DNA of 64,000 bases from assembly GCA_951799425.1 (NCBI GenBank), contig OX637393.1, positions 18,433,744 through 18,497,743 of the forward strand. The letters run 5' to 3'. Position 1 is the stretch's first letter; each line of letters starts with the position of its first letter. Below the pieces are notes generated by a model, which did no database searches, was not told the origin of the DNA, and saw only the letters and a program-made list of their open reading frames with translations. Positions 34,815 through 46,844 of this stretch are shown here, piece after piece. Position numbers and translations under genes: made by a program. Source of the DNA: Ilex aquifolium (Eukaryota; Streptophyta; Magnoliopsida; Aquifoliales; Aquifoliaceae).

Positions 34815-37493
34815 TCAAAAACAAAACTTTCTTAATTTAGCAACATTCCAAGGTCTGGGAACTTGTTTCTGTTCAATACTCTCAATCTCGTAAGACCCGT
34901 TTCCAATAACCCGAGCTACCCTATAGGATCCTTCCCAGTTAGCTCCTAACTTTCCTTGGGTTGACTCTTTGGCAGACCCTATAACCCTTCTGAGAAAAAA
35001 ATCCCCGAGCAGAAAAGTCCTGGGTCCGACCTTCTTGTTATATGACCTAGCCATTTGCTGTTGATAGGCAGCGATCCGAACAGCTGATGCCTCCCTTTTT
35101 TCTTCAAGAAGATCGAGCTCCTTGTTGATGGCCGAACTATTGTCCTCGGTTGCCGCTAAAGTCATTCTGAGGGTTGGTAACCCTATTTCCAGGGGTATGA
35201 TGGCCTCCATGTCACATGCAAGTGCAAATGGGGTCTCCCCAGTTGAGCGGCGTAGTGTCGTTCGGTATGTCCATAATACGCTAGGCAACTGCTCCACCCA
35301 TTTTCCTTTTGCCTTCTCTAACCTTTTCTTAATTCTGTCCAGAATTATTTTATTTGATATTTCTGCTTGTCCATTACTTTGGAGATAAACGGGAGTAGAA
35401 TACCGATTATGAATCCCATACTGCTGGCAGAAAGTTCTGAAAGGACCGCTTTCAAACTGGGTTCCGTTATCATATATAAGGACCACTGGAATACCGAATC
35501 TGGTTATGATATTATCCCATAAAAATTTTCTACTATCTGTGTCCCTTATATTGGCCAAAGGTTCCGCCTCGACCCATTTCGTGAAATAGTCTGTAGCAAC
35601 CAATAAGAAACGCTTGTTTCCTGGTGCCCGAGGTAGGGGGCCCACTATATCAAGACCTCATTGTGCGAAGGGCCAAGGGCTTGATAACGAGATCAAATCC
35701 CCTACAGTCTGTCTGGGGATAGAGGAGAACATTTGACACTTGGCACATTTCTTAACAAACTGTTGGGCGTCTTTCTGTATGTAGGGCCACCAGTATCCCT
35801 GAGATATGGCCCTGTGCGCTAGTGACCGACCCCCCGTGTGCGCACCATAACTTCCTTCATGGATCTCAAAAAGAAATTCTTGTACCAGATCTGGATGAAC
35901 ACATCTTAGGTACGGTCCATAAAAAGAGCACCTGTAGAGTTTCTGGTCGGGCGACAACCAAAACCTAGCCGATTTGAGTCGTAATCGGTGTGTTTCTTTC
36001 TTGTTTTTAGGAAGTTTTCCATTATTGAGATAATCATTGATTTCATCCATCCAGCTAGGTCCCATTTCAATGGTATGCACCTCCAAATCTTTCGTAGAGG
36101 CGATACTCGGCACAACCAGGTAATCTACCGAGATGGACCTCACTCCTTCCTCGCTTACCACTAAAGCCAAGGATGCCAAAACGTCTGCGTGAGTATTCTT
36201 TGAACGACTAACTTGACTGATGGAATACTCTGGAATATGTCCGAGCTCCTTCTTCGCTATCTCATAGTACGATATCATTCTCTCGTCCTTTGCCGAGTAC
36301 TCTCCTAATACCTGATTTACTATGAGCTGTGAATGGAGAATATTTTGAGTTTGGTGACGTTCAGTCCAACTGCTAACTTTAACCCTGCTAATAAGGCCTT
36401 GTACTCTGCCTCATTGTTTGAGGCATGAAAGCCGAGTTTTATTGTTTTCTCAAGTATGTCTCCTTCTAAACTTTCTAATACAACACCAACTCCTGTTCCT
36501 TTGTAGTTTGAAGCCCCACTAACAAACAAAATCCACCCCTGCTTTGCATTTGATTCCGATCCCAGCGACAGGGAAGGCATGTCGTTCTCCCTAGGAGAGA
36601 AGTCGGCTATGAAATCAGCTACAACTTGTCCTTTTATAGCCGTTCGAGGCTCGAACTGTATATCAAATTCACCGAGCTCAATGACCTATTTTGAGATTCT
36701 ACCAGTCAGGTTGGCTTTTCTGAACAAAGCTTTAAGAGGCTGGTCAGTGAGCACCACTATAGTGTGTGCCTGAAATTACTGCCGCAACTTTCGAGCCGCA
36801 CTCACTAGTGCAAGTGTTAGTATTTTCTAGTGGTAGGTACCTTGTTTATGCATCAAGAAGCATGTTACTTACATAATAGATGAGACTTAACCCTTTCTGT
36901 GAATTTTTCATCAATGCCCCGCTAACTGTGTGCTCGGAGACTACTAGGTACAATAACAATCGCTCCCCTGGGGAAGGTGTTGCCAAGAGTGGTGACGACA
37001 CCAGATAGGTCTTCAATTTGTTAAAAGCCTCCTCGCACTCTTGATCCCAGGGTGGGTTGGTCCTTTTCTTAATCGCCTAAAAGAATGGCCGGCACCTGTT
37101 AGAGGCACGGGAAATGAACCTCCCAAGTGCCGCAACCATCCCAGTTAACTTCTGAACTTCTTTTATTGTTTTTGGCTGTTCTAGCTGGGTCAGCGTTGAG
37201 ACCTGATCTGGGTTTGCCTCTATTCCATAGTAAGTCACCATGAACCTGAGAAACTTGCCCGATCCGACTCCGAACGCACACTTCGAAGCATTTAGCTTCA
37301 TTCCGAATTTGTGTAAGACCTCAAAAGTTGTTTTAAGGTCGGCAATATTTGACAACCATTTTCTAGTGTTCTTCTTTACCACAACTATATTTAATAGCCA
37401 AGTTGGGTATTGTACCTCTTTAATGATCCGTGCTTCTAGCAATCTTTTCACTTCTTCCTTTACCGCATCTCTATGATGTGGAGCCGACCTCAT
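34815..37493 (-). mobile_element. Element B part: pol region (RT, RNase H, integrase)
   Basis: Integrase core with T-D-Y-F-T-K-W-V-E-A and Y-D-N-G-T-Q-F; integrase zinc-binding segment with C-A-K-C-Q-M-F; RNase H with F-V-S-G-A-S-N-Y-K-G-T-G-V-G; RT thumb-side segment with L-N-A-S-K-C-A-F-G-V. These are typical of Tat-lineage polyproteins. Broken. Confidence 0.88.
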
Positions 37494-37772
37494 CTACTTT
37501 TGCTGGACTAGCTTGACACTTGGATCCACATTGAGATGGTGACAAGCAATTTCGGGAGGCACTCCCGGCATTTTATTTGCTTCCCAAGCAAATACATCAA
37601 TGTATTCACGTAGCAACGAGATTATTCTCGCACGTTCCCTTTCGGTTAATGAGGCTCCTAGCAAAAAATACTTGTCAGTGCTTCCATCTATGAATTCCTT
37701 TATCAGGTCTTCCCCTGCACGAGAAGTCGGCTCGGAGTTAGCGACCTCTCTGGTCGGCTAACTCTGTAATTG

Positions 37773-38258
37773 CTAGCTCTGTGGATTTTCTGCTGCGATA
37801 TCGGTTCTTGCCTTCCCCTTGACCGAGGCAAGAAGGCAGGTGTGCAAAATTACCTGATCTCCACGTATGTCGACAACTCCATCAGCTGTTGGGAACCTAA
37901 GCATCTGGTAATAGGTCGAGGGGACCGCCTTTATCTCGTGCAACCAGGAACGTCCCATAATGACATTATAGCCTGATTTTGCATCGACGACTAGAAATTT
38001 AGTCATGGTCCCCACTGGACCCAACCTGACTGGAAGTGTGACTTTTCCTTTTGGTATTACCATCTTGCCGTTGAAGCCTACCAGAGGAGTGTTGGACGCC
38101 ACTAGGTCCTCCTCTTTCAAGCCTAGCTTCCTGAACAGGCTGAAGTACATAATTTCAGAAGAGCTACCTTGGTTAATTAGCACTCTTATGACATCAAAAT
38201 TGGCAATTCTGATGGTCAACACGAGGGCGTCATTATGTGGTTGGTGTATACCTATCAA
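37773..38258 (-). mobile_element. Element B part: aspartic protease region
   Basis: I-R-V-L-I-N-Q-G-S-S-S-E-I-M-Y followed by a predicted beta-rich domain and I-M-G-R-S-W-L-H; retropepsin fold of a Ty3/gypsy element. Confidence 0.8.
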
Positions 38259-38603
38259 ATATTACTCTGAGAAGCTGATTTTCCCGAGCGATTTGTCTAC
38301 CTTCAACCTTTTACCCAGCAGTTCACATCCTACCCTTAGTTGATAAACTTCTCGGGCCTGCGCGACCAACTTGATGTAGGCCCGAGCTGAATTGTTCGTG
38401 GACATTTGCGGGGCTACTATGTGTATAACATCAATGACTCTTGCAAGGGTAGCTTGATCATGGGGGAGGCTATCGAGGTTAGTTTTTTCTTTTCCTCCAT
38501 TCTCGATAAACTGTGATAGGTGTCCTGCTTGGACTAGTTCCTCCAGATATTGCTTTAATGAGCGGCAGTTCTCGGTCATGTGTCCTATATCGCGGTGATA
38601 CGA

Positions 38604-39479
38604 TCATTTGAAATTTGGATTCCTTCTCACTGGGTCTCCTTCCAACTTGTTCGGCCACTTAAAATAAGGTTTTCCCTTTATTTGGGACAAAATCTTGTAA
38701 ATTGGTTCTTTAAACACTGTACTAACTCCCATATACGGGGACTTTGAGGGGAAAACTTCTTTTTCGTTGTGCTTGCCCTCTTCCAAAGCTGAGAGCCCCG
38801 ATCTATCTTTGCCGAACTGCTTCTTGCCTAGCTGTTCTTTTCCTGCATCTCTACCAAGGTCGTCATCAACCTTGGCATATTTTTCTACTATTGCCATCAG
38901 TTCTTCCATACTTGTTGCTGGTCTTCTTGTCAATGATTGGTACAATAGATTCTCTTTTGGTAGCCCAATTTTAAATGATGTGACCGCTATTTCTGGGTTG
39001 CACGCCTCAACCTCGTTCATCGTCTCCCAATATCTGTGTGTGTACTCCTGCATAGTCTCCCCATTCCTCTTCTTTAAAGTCAATAATGCCCCAACATCCT
39101 TTGGCTGCCGGCTACTAGTTATGAACCGAGCTGTAAACTGCTCGGCCAGTTGACTCCAACTATCCACCGAATTCTTGGCGAGCCTATCAAACCACTTCAT
39201 TGCCGATTCACCAAGATTGCTAGGGAATATGGTACAAAGAAGGGGCTCGTTCCTTCTATGCACCATCATCAAGTGCCTGTAATGACGAATGTGAGCGGTG
39301 GGGTCCGTCTTTTTGTCATAGAGTTTGAAACTCAAGACGACAAATTTGTCCGGTATCCGAGCTTTATCTATCCATTTAGTAAACGGGGAGACTTTTACTC
39401 CTCCTACGTACCCTCTGGTTGCTCTGCGTGCAAGATCCCTTGTTGACCTTTGCTCGGGTCGTTTCAATCGACTATCCAA
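38604..39479 (-). mobile_element. Element B part: gag region
   Basis: Retrotransposon gag domain with A-M-K-W-F-D-R-L ... Q-E-Y-T-H-R-Y-W; the 300-residue size is usual. Coiled-coil-like Lys/Glu-rich N-terminal part at 39543-39770. Confidence 0.85.
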
Positions 39480-40053
39480 CTCATTTGTGATAAATTACTT
39501 CCAATCCTCCTGACATTTTGACTGATTTGCGCTTTTGCGGCACTAAGTTTTATGAGGACCTTCTCGTTCTTCCCATCTGTCTGGCGTTCTGTGTCGCCTC
39601 TTATGAGTTCGACGATCCCTATGATCCGACTCTTCTCTCTCGCTTGCCTTTCTCAGTTTCTGCTTTAATTCTTTATTTTCTTCTTTCAAGGCCTTCTCCC
39701 TCGCATACGACTTTTTGAACATCTCGTCATGCGCGTCTAGGCGGTCTTGTAATGACTGGACCAACTTCATGACTGCAGAAGTATCCCCCTTGGTACGGAG
39801 GGATCCATCATGCGGATCGTCATACCGATTTCCACCATCTTTAGGGTTAAAGCTAGCGGAAGAAATTCTATCCTCCTATTGTTCCTCTTGACTATCGTAA
39901 ATGTCTACCCGGATGTCGCTTCCGGAAGGAAATGAGACGCGGTAATTTGGATCTGAATCCTCACGTTACATGTCGGGTCGTAGGGGTGACCTGAGTGTGC
40001 TCTTCAATTTTGACATGACTTCCTGTTACAAGTTTCCCACAGATGGCGCCAAT

Positions 40054-40581
40054 TGTAAGTGGAAAGAAGTTCCCTTACTTCCTAGTAAGCAATGCTATCC
40101 TTGGGCAGAATCAAGATTCCTGCAAAATGAACAAACTGCCTAAGATCGAACTGCTTCGATCGAAGGCACTCCGATACTTAAGTCAGTATATGGAAAAAGA
40201 GAAAGGAATAGTATTCTAGAAGGATATTGCGTACCTTTACTATTCCCCCTCATTGGTTTATATAGACTCCAATGATTTTGTCTTTCTGGAGATGATGACT
40301 CATTCCCCTTTAATTCAACATTATCTGTTAGGTCTCCTCCAGATTTCTCTGACGCTCCCTTGTTTATAGCTCATGAGCTGTTTAGATTTACCTAATTGAT
40401 ACAACCAGATCCCTTGAATGTAGGCTATGATCATGCTGTTCGGTTCCTATCCTCCTCACCAATGGTCTTCTGCTCGGCTCTACTTCCGACCTGATCAATT
40501 TAGTTTAGGTATAGCAGAGCTCAAACCATCATGTGACCCTTGCATAACCATTTACAAGTGGCATAATTTTATGCCCCTTCA
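40054..40581 (-). repeat. Element B 5' LTR (528 bp)
   Basis: Same length and ends as the 3' LTR. Read on the - strand it is followed by ATTGGCGCCATCTGTGGG (~40035-40053), a primer-binding-like site starting TGGCGCC; I do not assign the tRNA. Confidence 0.95.
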
Positions 40582-40586
40582 GTTTG

Positions 40587-41110
40587 CTCATGAAATCAAT
40601 TAAAGAAACGTTACGAAATGGTAATTTATGAAATACTCAACCAGTAACAGTAAATATAAATTCAATAGGATACAAAATTTCAAGTAACTTCCACGTCAAC
40701 TTGCATGACCTTGACCACTTGAAAATATTCGAAGACCGGAGAGAAACTTTATTTATTGGCATATGAAATTAGCTTTCCTTATAGGAGTGGACTCAGTCTC
40801 TTATTAGTTAGTTCAGAGGATAAGGTTCCTCTTGAGAGTGGAATCTTGTCTCCTTTTCATTTCAGGAAAATGATCTTTGCTGCCCTAATTAATTGGCACT
40901 CTATATTTATCCTTTCTGATCCTTATTTTTTATCAACCTTTAGTCATTATCTCAATATCAAAGTTTGGTCATGTGGGGTACAACTAATTATAAGAACGGA
41001 GTTGGCTCCTGAGTCAGAGCTTGACTCCTTTGAGCTTTGGCTCCCTTACTCTTTTTGCCGAGCTCTTTTCTTGAGTTATTTCTTGCAAAGCAAATTACGT
41101 GTGGACAACA
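40587..41110. other. Spacer between elements B and E
   Basis: Continuation of 30606-30816 before element B inserted. Resembles 17540-17990 in places. The open frame at 40756-41184 runs from this spacer into E and is not a gene. Confidence 0.5.
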
Positions 41111-41639
41111 TGGACTTTGGGGAGGGGTCAAGTGGGGATCGCACTGAACAAAGGAAAAAAGCGAGGAATGAGGCGAGGTACTAGTTGATCCAAGAAAAGA
41201 ATGTCACATGCAAGCGGTTCCTCGACCACATATCCCTTGGTCCGAGGAACGAGGTCGTTGGGCTCATTGTTGCACATGGGATGAAGTTTTGGTTTGAGCC
41301 CGTTGATGGGTTCAATCTGTCATTGTGCCGGGAGTTCTACCAAACACTCAGGGTGGTGGAGGTAAATGAGATTGAGATTCTAAGGACGAACGTACGGGGT
41401 AAGATGTTTGATGTGACCCCCGCGGTTATCACCACTCTCCTAGGCAACTATGAGCGATCGCCTTCCTCCACATAGGTATATCCTCATAACGTCACTCGAG
41501 TCAAGACCATTACTGAGTTTGTAGCATTGATGTATGAGGACCCTAGTTAGTTTAAGGGGACGGTCCAGGTTAGGAGATTAAAACATTCTTATGGGCTTTT
41601 GAATAAACTCCTTCATTATAATCTGCTTCCAAGGGCCGC
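41110..41639 (+). mobile_element. Element E part: first piece of additional ORF
   Basis: Encodes a segment with W-F-E-P-V-D-G-F-N-L-S-L-C-R-E-F-Y-Q-T-L-R and N-V-R-G-K-M-F-D-V-T-P, matching D's ORF and resembling the putative plant transposon protein domain (PF20167). Interrupted by element C. Confidence 0.75.
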
Positions 41640-43460
41640 TGATGAGCGCATAATATTGCATATTTGAAGGGCTCATTACATGCATTATAACTCAACTTGT
41701 GCATTTAAATACTTAGTGTTAGCCAAAATTGTCTATAATGTTGATATTTTGATGTTGCAACCTTTTATAGCTTAAATGATTGATTTTAGGACATTGCAAC
41801 CTTGATGGATATGTGGTGAAGTCATGGACACAATACATGAAGAATTGGAGGCTTAAAAGTGAAGAAATCAAGAAGGCATTGGTGCTTGGGAACAAGGGCA
41901 CCAGCTGCAGCAACAATTGGAAGCACTGCCTCGGAATTCCTCCATTTTGACCATGATCTACTCAGAATTTGGAAAAGTTCAAAACATGAAATTTGTAGAT
42001 ATGGGTGTCTTCTGTTTGGTGTCAAAATTTCAGATCAATCCAACGGTTAGATCAAGAGTTATTCCAATTCTACCGAAGGTGGTCTAGTGCAGAAAAACAG
42101 TACCGGTACCTAGTACCGGTACTCCGGACCTTCTGGTCGCGAAAACAGCCTGTAACTCAAATTTGAGGCTTGGGGGTCCCACCTACACTTCTCCCACGCC
42201 TATCCCAACATTTCTTTACACATTTACAGGCCTCCTACACTCAAGTGGAAGACTAAAAAGGCCAATGCATTAAAGGAGGAATGGGAGGAAGTGGGCTGTC
42301 AGGGCTATGATCTCCTAGCCTGTCAAGCCATCCATTCAGCCCTCTCTTGATGGGAGCTCGTACACACAGCTAGGGGGGAGCCTCATGGACGAAAATGCAA
42401 CTCTCTCACACCATTATATTCAGCATTCCATTCATTTGTAAAGGGTTGGCTACCTAAGCTTAGTTTTAGTTCCATGTAGAAGATGATGAATAGTGTAATG
42501 TAAGTTTATGTTTTTGCATTTTCCTTTCCATTTCAATTGTTGTAAGCTTTAAACTTCTTGTAATCTTCATTCCTTGCACTTTAATCTTAGTTGTTTCAAG
42601 TTTATTCCAAGTTTACTTGCATGTTTTAGATTTCACCATTGTTATATAAGTGTTCTTCATTTTCAAGCTTTGAAATGGGTTTTGAATATTTTTCTTCTTA
42701 GTTTAAGTTTTCTTGCATTGAGTTAAGTTTTAATCTTCATTTCTTATACATGTCTATTTACATTATGCTTGTCTTGCATTTTTAATATGAGTAGCTAGGA
42801 TTTAAGTTGGTTAATCCAAGGGAAAATTCCTCTTGGGAATACCATTTTCAACTCTTCTTCATTCCTCCCTTTAGAGTCAAATGGTTCGGTTTGACGGGGT
42901 TGAGAGTGGATGAGTTGGTGAGCCTTTGATATTCCGTAGGCCTAGTCACGGTTTATGCTTAGATTACTCACCAATCTCGTCCCTAGCTTCCCCCGAATCA
43001 ATCGTTCATTCATGCTCAATCGGAGGAAGGCTTTGAGTTGATTTGGTATTCCCATTGGAATGAACCATTTGGATTAGCCAACACTTGTTTTCTTGCATTT
43101 TCATTTTGAACAAAACTCACCAAAACACAAATACAAGATTTTACACTTTCTTTTCACTTTTGCAAAATCACTTTCACAAAACTCCCTTTCCTTCCCTGAG
43201 GAGACGACCTTGGAATATTTTCCAAGTAAAACACACGACCACAAAAGACTCCATTCGATTGGGGAGCATTTTTGTGCACACACATTCTCCATTTCACATA
43301 TATTTTGTTCATCCATTTCCCACCATTTGTTCGTTGTTGCCTAGTCTTTTGCATTACCCAGAGGGAGAGTGACACTCCCCCATCACTATAAGCCACATAC
43401 ACACATTGAGGGTGAGGGTGATGTTACGAGGTTAGGAACGACGTAATTTTCAATCAATCA
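41640..43460 (+). repeat. Element C 5' LTR (1821 bp)
   Basis: TGATGAGCGC...AATCAATCA, followed by the tRNA-Asp primer site. Carries two ACCGGT palindromes at 42100-42122. Confidence 0.95.
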
Positions 43461-43599
43461 TTTTGGCGCCGTTGCCGGGGAAGGTTAAGCGTCGAGTTCA
43501 AGAGGTGATTTTGGGACGGCATAAGGTAAGTCTTGTGATTTTCATCACGGGCCAAGGTATGTCGTCTAACTTGTAAATATTTTTGTTTTAGTTTGTGTT

Positions 43600-44608
43600 T
43601 TGTATTATGTCTTATAATTTTTATGAAAATGTATATAATGCCCCATATTATGAAAATGTGTGTGAAATTTGTGATGACTATGGGCACTTTACTAGTGAGT
43701 GCCCAAGAATGGCCTCTTATTTTGAAAACGTATGCAAGATTTGTGGTGAGTATGGACACATCACTAGTGAGTGACCAATAAATACCCCTTATTTTGAATA
43801 CGTTTGCGAAATTTGTGGTGAGAATGGACACCTCACTAGTGAATGCCCAATAAATTATCCGGTTCAAGACTTTGCATGCGAAGGTTCAAATTCATTTTTG
43901 GCCTCCGAAAATTTTTACCCCAACCATTATGTTACACCGAGTTATCCGAGTTATGGTTGGGAGAATGAACCTTACAATTTTTCATCCAATCTCACACCAC
44001 CAAATGAATTCTCCCACTATCCAACATGTGAGGACCCAACCGTACAAGCATTGGAAAATACTTTTTGCGAGTTTATGCAATGCCAATTGGAATTCAATGC
44101 CCAATTAGGCGAGTTTATGCAAAACCAAATGGAATTCAATGCCCAAATAACTCAACAACTTGATACATTGACTAATGCTATAATTGTTATGCATGAAGAA
44201 CAACACCTTGAGCATAGTCAATGTATTGAGAATGATCCCCCCATTGAAATGCATATTGATGTTGAATCTCCCACCACTCTAGATTGTGAAACATTTAATG
44301 AAGTTATTATCTCACATGAGGCTAATGAGCCCAAGGTCATTTTGCCATCTTTGAGTGGTGTTGAGATTCACATTTCTCAACTTGGGGAGGGCATTGAAAT
44401 GGAGTCAAGTGTTCTTAATGAGAAATTGCATATTCCATTTGTTGCATTGCATAAACTCGCATACATCTTGGTTCGGTTGAGATTTTTGAATTATTATCCC
44501 TTGTATGGTTGGATATATTGGATAGAAAGGGCATTTATACAACAAAAAAATTTTAAAATCAAAAAAATCCATGGGCGTAGGGTCATATCCGAATTGAAGC
44601 CGGATTGA
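43600..44608 (+). mobile_element. Element C part: zinc-knuckle coding region
   Basis: C-x2-C-x4-H-x4-C motifs (for example C-E-I-C-D-D-Y-G-H-F-T-S-E-C) recur about three times within 43640-43860, followed by a long acidic, Asn/Gln-rich stretch with repeated Q-x-E-F-N-A-Q motifs (44080-44150). Zinc knuckles normally belong to the nucleocapsid end of Gag; here they come without a recognisable capsid domain. Confidence 0.65.
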
Positions 44609-44774
44609 CATGAGCCCTTGTTGTTTTGTTTCCATGTACATAGTAGTTATATCTCTTTTATTGTTATATTTTTATTTTTCATGTCATTGTAGTATAATGG
44701 TGAGTATCATTGTAGTTTAGATTTTAACATGAAGCATGTTTCAGCGGGAGTAGTTTGACAGACAAAGCAGAACA

Positions 44775-44872
44775 GTACCGGTACTAAAAGTCTACTGGAA
44801 TCGCAGTACCGGTACTCGGTACCGGTACCAAAAGTCTACTGGAATCGCAGTACCGGTACCCAGTACCGGTAC
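44775..44872 (+). repeat. Palindrome cluster inside element C
   Basis: Five GTACCGGTAC palindromes at 44775, 44806, 44819, 44850 and 44863, with the spacer AAAAGTCTACTGGAATCGCA repeated twice. It is followed by sequence resembling that after the palindromes in D's LTR (TTTGCCTGA...CTTTGAGGG), so this is LTR-like sequence located internally. Confidence 0.92.
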
Positions 44873-44999
44873 TGTTTGCCTGACAGACCCAATCTCTGCA
44901 ATGCTGCTCCACCTGCTTTGAGGGCATCACCAGCATTTCTCCCCCATGTTCTAGTCTAAGTTGGGGGGTGTAAATGAGCTTTGTGTGTTTCATTTTCTT

Positions 45000-46800
45000 T
45001 TTTATGTTTATATATATAAAAAAAAAAAAAAAAAGGGGTATCTCATTTCCCATTTTACCTTCATTGTTTTCATTGCATGATTCCTTGTGCATTGAGGACA
45101 ATGCATAGTTTAAGTTGGGGGGTGAGGTGCACCATTCACATGTTCCACCACTTTGTGTATAGAATAAGTTGGAAATGTGAAAATTTTGAAAAATTTTGGA
45201 CAATTTTTGTGAAAAATAGTCAATATTGAACTATATTCCTCTATCCTAATTGTTATGAGATTTGTGAATTGCTTGATCTTCATTTTGAACTTTGAATACA
45301 TGAGCACATTATAGAAGTTTATCTTATGCTTGAGTATCACATATGTGTTTTCTTTCAAACTCAACCATTGTGCACCTTGAATGTGTAATTTGGACAATTT
45401 ACGGATTGAGTTCACATTTGAGTGCTTGACATGAATAGTGGAGATGAGTAAGAACCCATGTGAGCTTTAATGCCAATCCTTGTTTGGAGGGAACTTACAT
45501 TTACTCAAGGAACAATTTTTCAAATTCTAAATTTGTTCAATAATCTCATTATGTTTGTTTTGGTTAGGTGTTTTTGGGTAGTTGATTGACTTTGTCTTGA
45601 AACGCAAAATGTTCCTCCTATGCTTATCTAGAGATGATCTTAGGCCATCTTTGAAATGCTTTGAGCCTTTGCCTTTTTCTTGTGAAATTTTATCCCTAGT
45701 GCCATGATTGAGCCTTAATTGAATTCGTTTCTATGCCACACATGTAACCAAGCCAATGAAAATGATAAATATCTACCTTACCTTGGTTGTTCCTAGTGCT
45801 AAGTTGGGTGATGATAAAAGAAAAGGAATGATGGTGTGGAGACTCAAACAAAAGGGATGAAGGATGTTGAAACTCAAAAGAGTTCAATGGAAAAAGAATG
45901 AAAATCCAAGAAAAGGAGAGAAAGGGAGTGAAAAAGAAGAAAAGAAAGAGAAAAATAAAAGGGAAAAATGTAAAGGAAAAGAAAGAAAAGAAACAAAGGA
46001 TGTGGTGATGGTGTGAAAATCAAAATCCCATGAAAGGGAAGTGTTTTTCTAAGATTAATGTCTCTCACTCGGAACAACCCTCTTTGTTATCATATATCCT
46101 TCGTTTCCCTTACCACAACATCACCCCAAGGCCCCATTATAACCCATGAAACTCCTAAAAGATCTAGAGAAGCATGGGGGATGCATACTTTTAAAGAAAA
46201 AGAGAAGTTAATTTTACTATCTAATGCCCTAGCATTCCTTTCATGAGATTATGCCAAGGTTGTTTCATTTGTATACATGTGCTTCATTTTTGGATTATAT
46301 GTGAGCATTTTGGTTTGTGAATAAGATTCTATCTCACATATACACATGAAGTGCATGCTAGGATAATCATTGAGTTATTCATTTTTGAGAGAAACCCTTG
46401 GTGAGTTTTTGCATCAAAGCTTAATTTGGATAGCCACGTGAATGTAAACTCCATTGTGTAAATGTTTAAATTACATGTTCATTTCACACACACACGAGTT
46501 TTGAAAGGAAATGTGTATGTGGATACTCTAGAATAGTATTTAAAGCTATAATGTGTTGCATGTGTTTTTAGTTAGGATGTTTTGAACATAGTTTTTTTTA
46601 TTGAAATCCCATCACTAGTTAAGATAGGGGAATATACTTTAAATATTGGATATAAGCAAGAAGTTTGTAGGTACCTTCACTGGAAACCTTCACGAGACAA
46701 AACTCGTCCACTAGGGATCACCTAGGGGTTTAAAGGCTTGTTGCATGTGCTAAATGCAATTGCGGAATTAGTATAGGTTTATTTTTGTTTGCTTGCTTTT
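45000..46800 (+). other. Element C non-coding spacer, homologous to D spacer
   Basis: Shares with 56750-58150 a colinear series of motifs (TTGAGGACAATGCAT, AAGTTGGGGGGTGAGGTGC, TGGAGATGAGTAAG, CACCCCAAGGCCCCATTATA). Includes A-rich GAAAAGGA tracts at 45880-46000. No coding potential. Confidence 0.8.
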
Positions 46801-46844
46801 ACATTTTGTTTTCTAGGGACTAGCAAAGCTTAAGTTGGGGGGTG

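Larger units (their letters stand above)
30817..40581 (-). mobile_element. Element B: full-length Tat-type Ty3/gypsy retrotransposon
   Basis: 9765 bp with 528-bp LTRs at both ends and identical TSDs GTTTG (30812-30816, 40582-40586). Parts, on the - strand: 5' LTR (40054-40581), primer site (~40035-40052), gag (~38600-39480), protease (~37770-38260), reverse transcriptase (~37080-37500), RNase H (~35990-36580), integrase (~34820-35900); then an 88-bp tandem array, an antisense additional ORF (~31590-33340, + strand), purine tract and 3' LTR. About 32 differences in 528 bp between LTRs by eye (6%), some 2-2.5 My at 1.3e-8 per site per year, older if the host mutates slowly. A broken fossil with several breaks, not autonomous. 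Confidence 0.93.

Noticed and set aside
40756-41184. 142-codon + strand frame running into element E
   Set aside because: It starts in unrelated spacer and only its last part resembles the Athila-type additional ORF; a chance junction.
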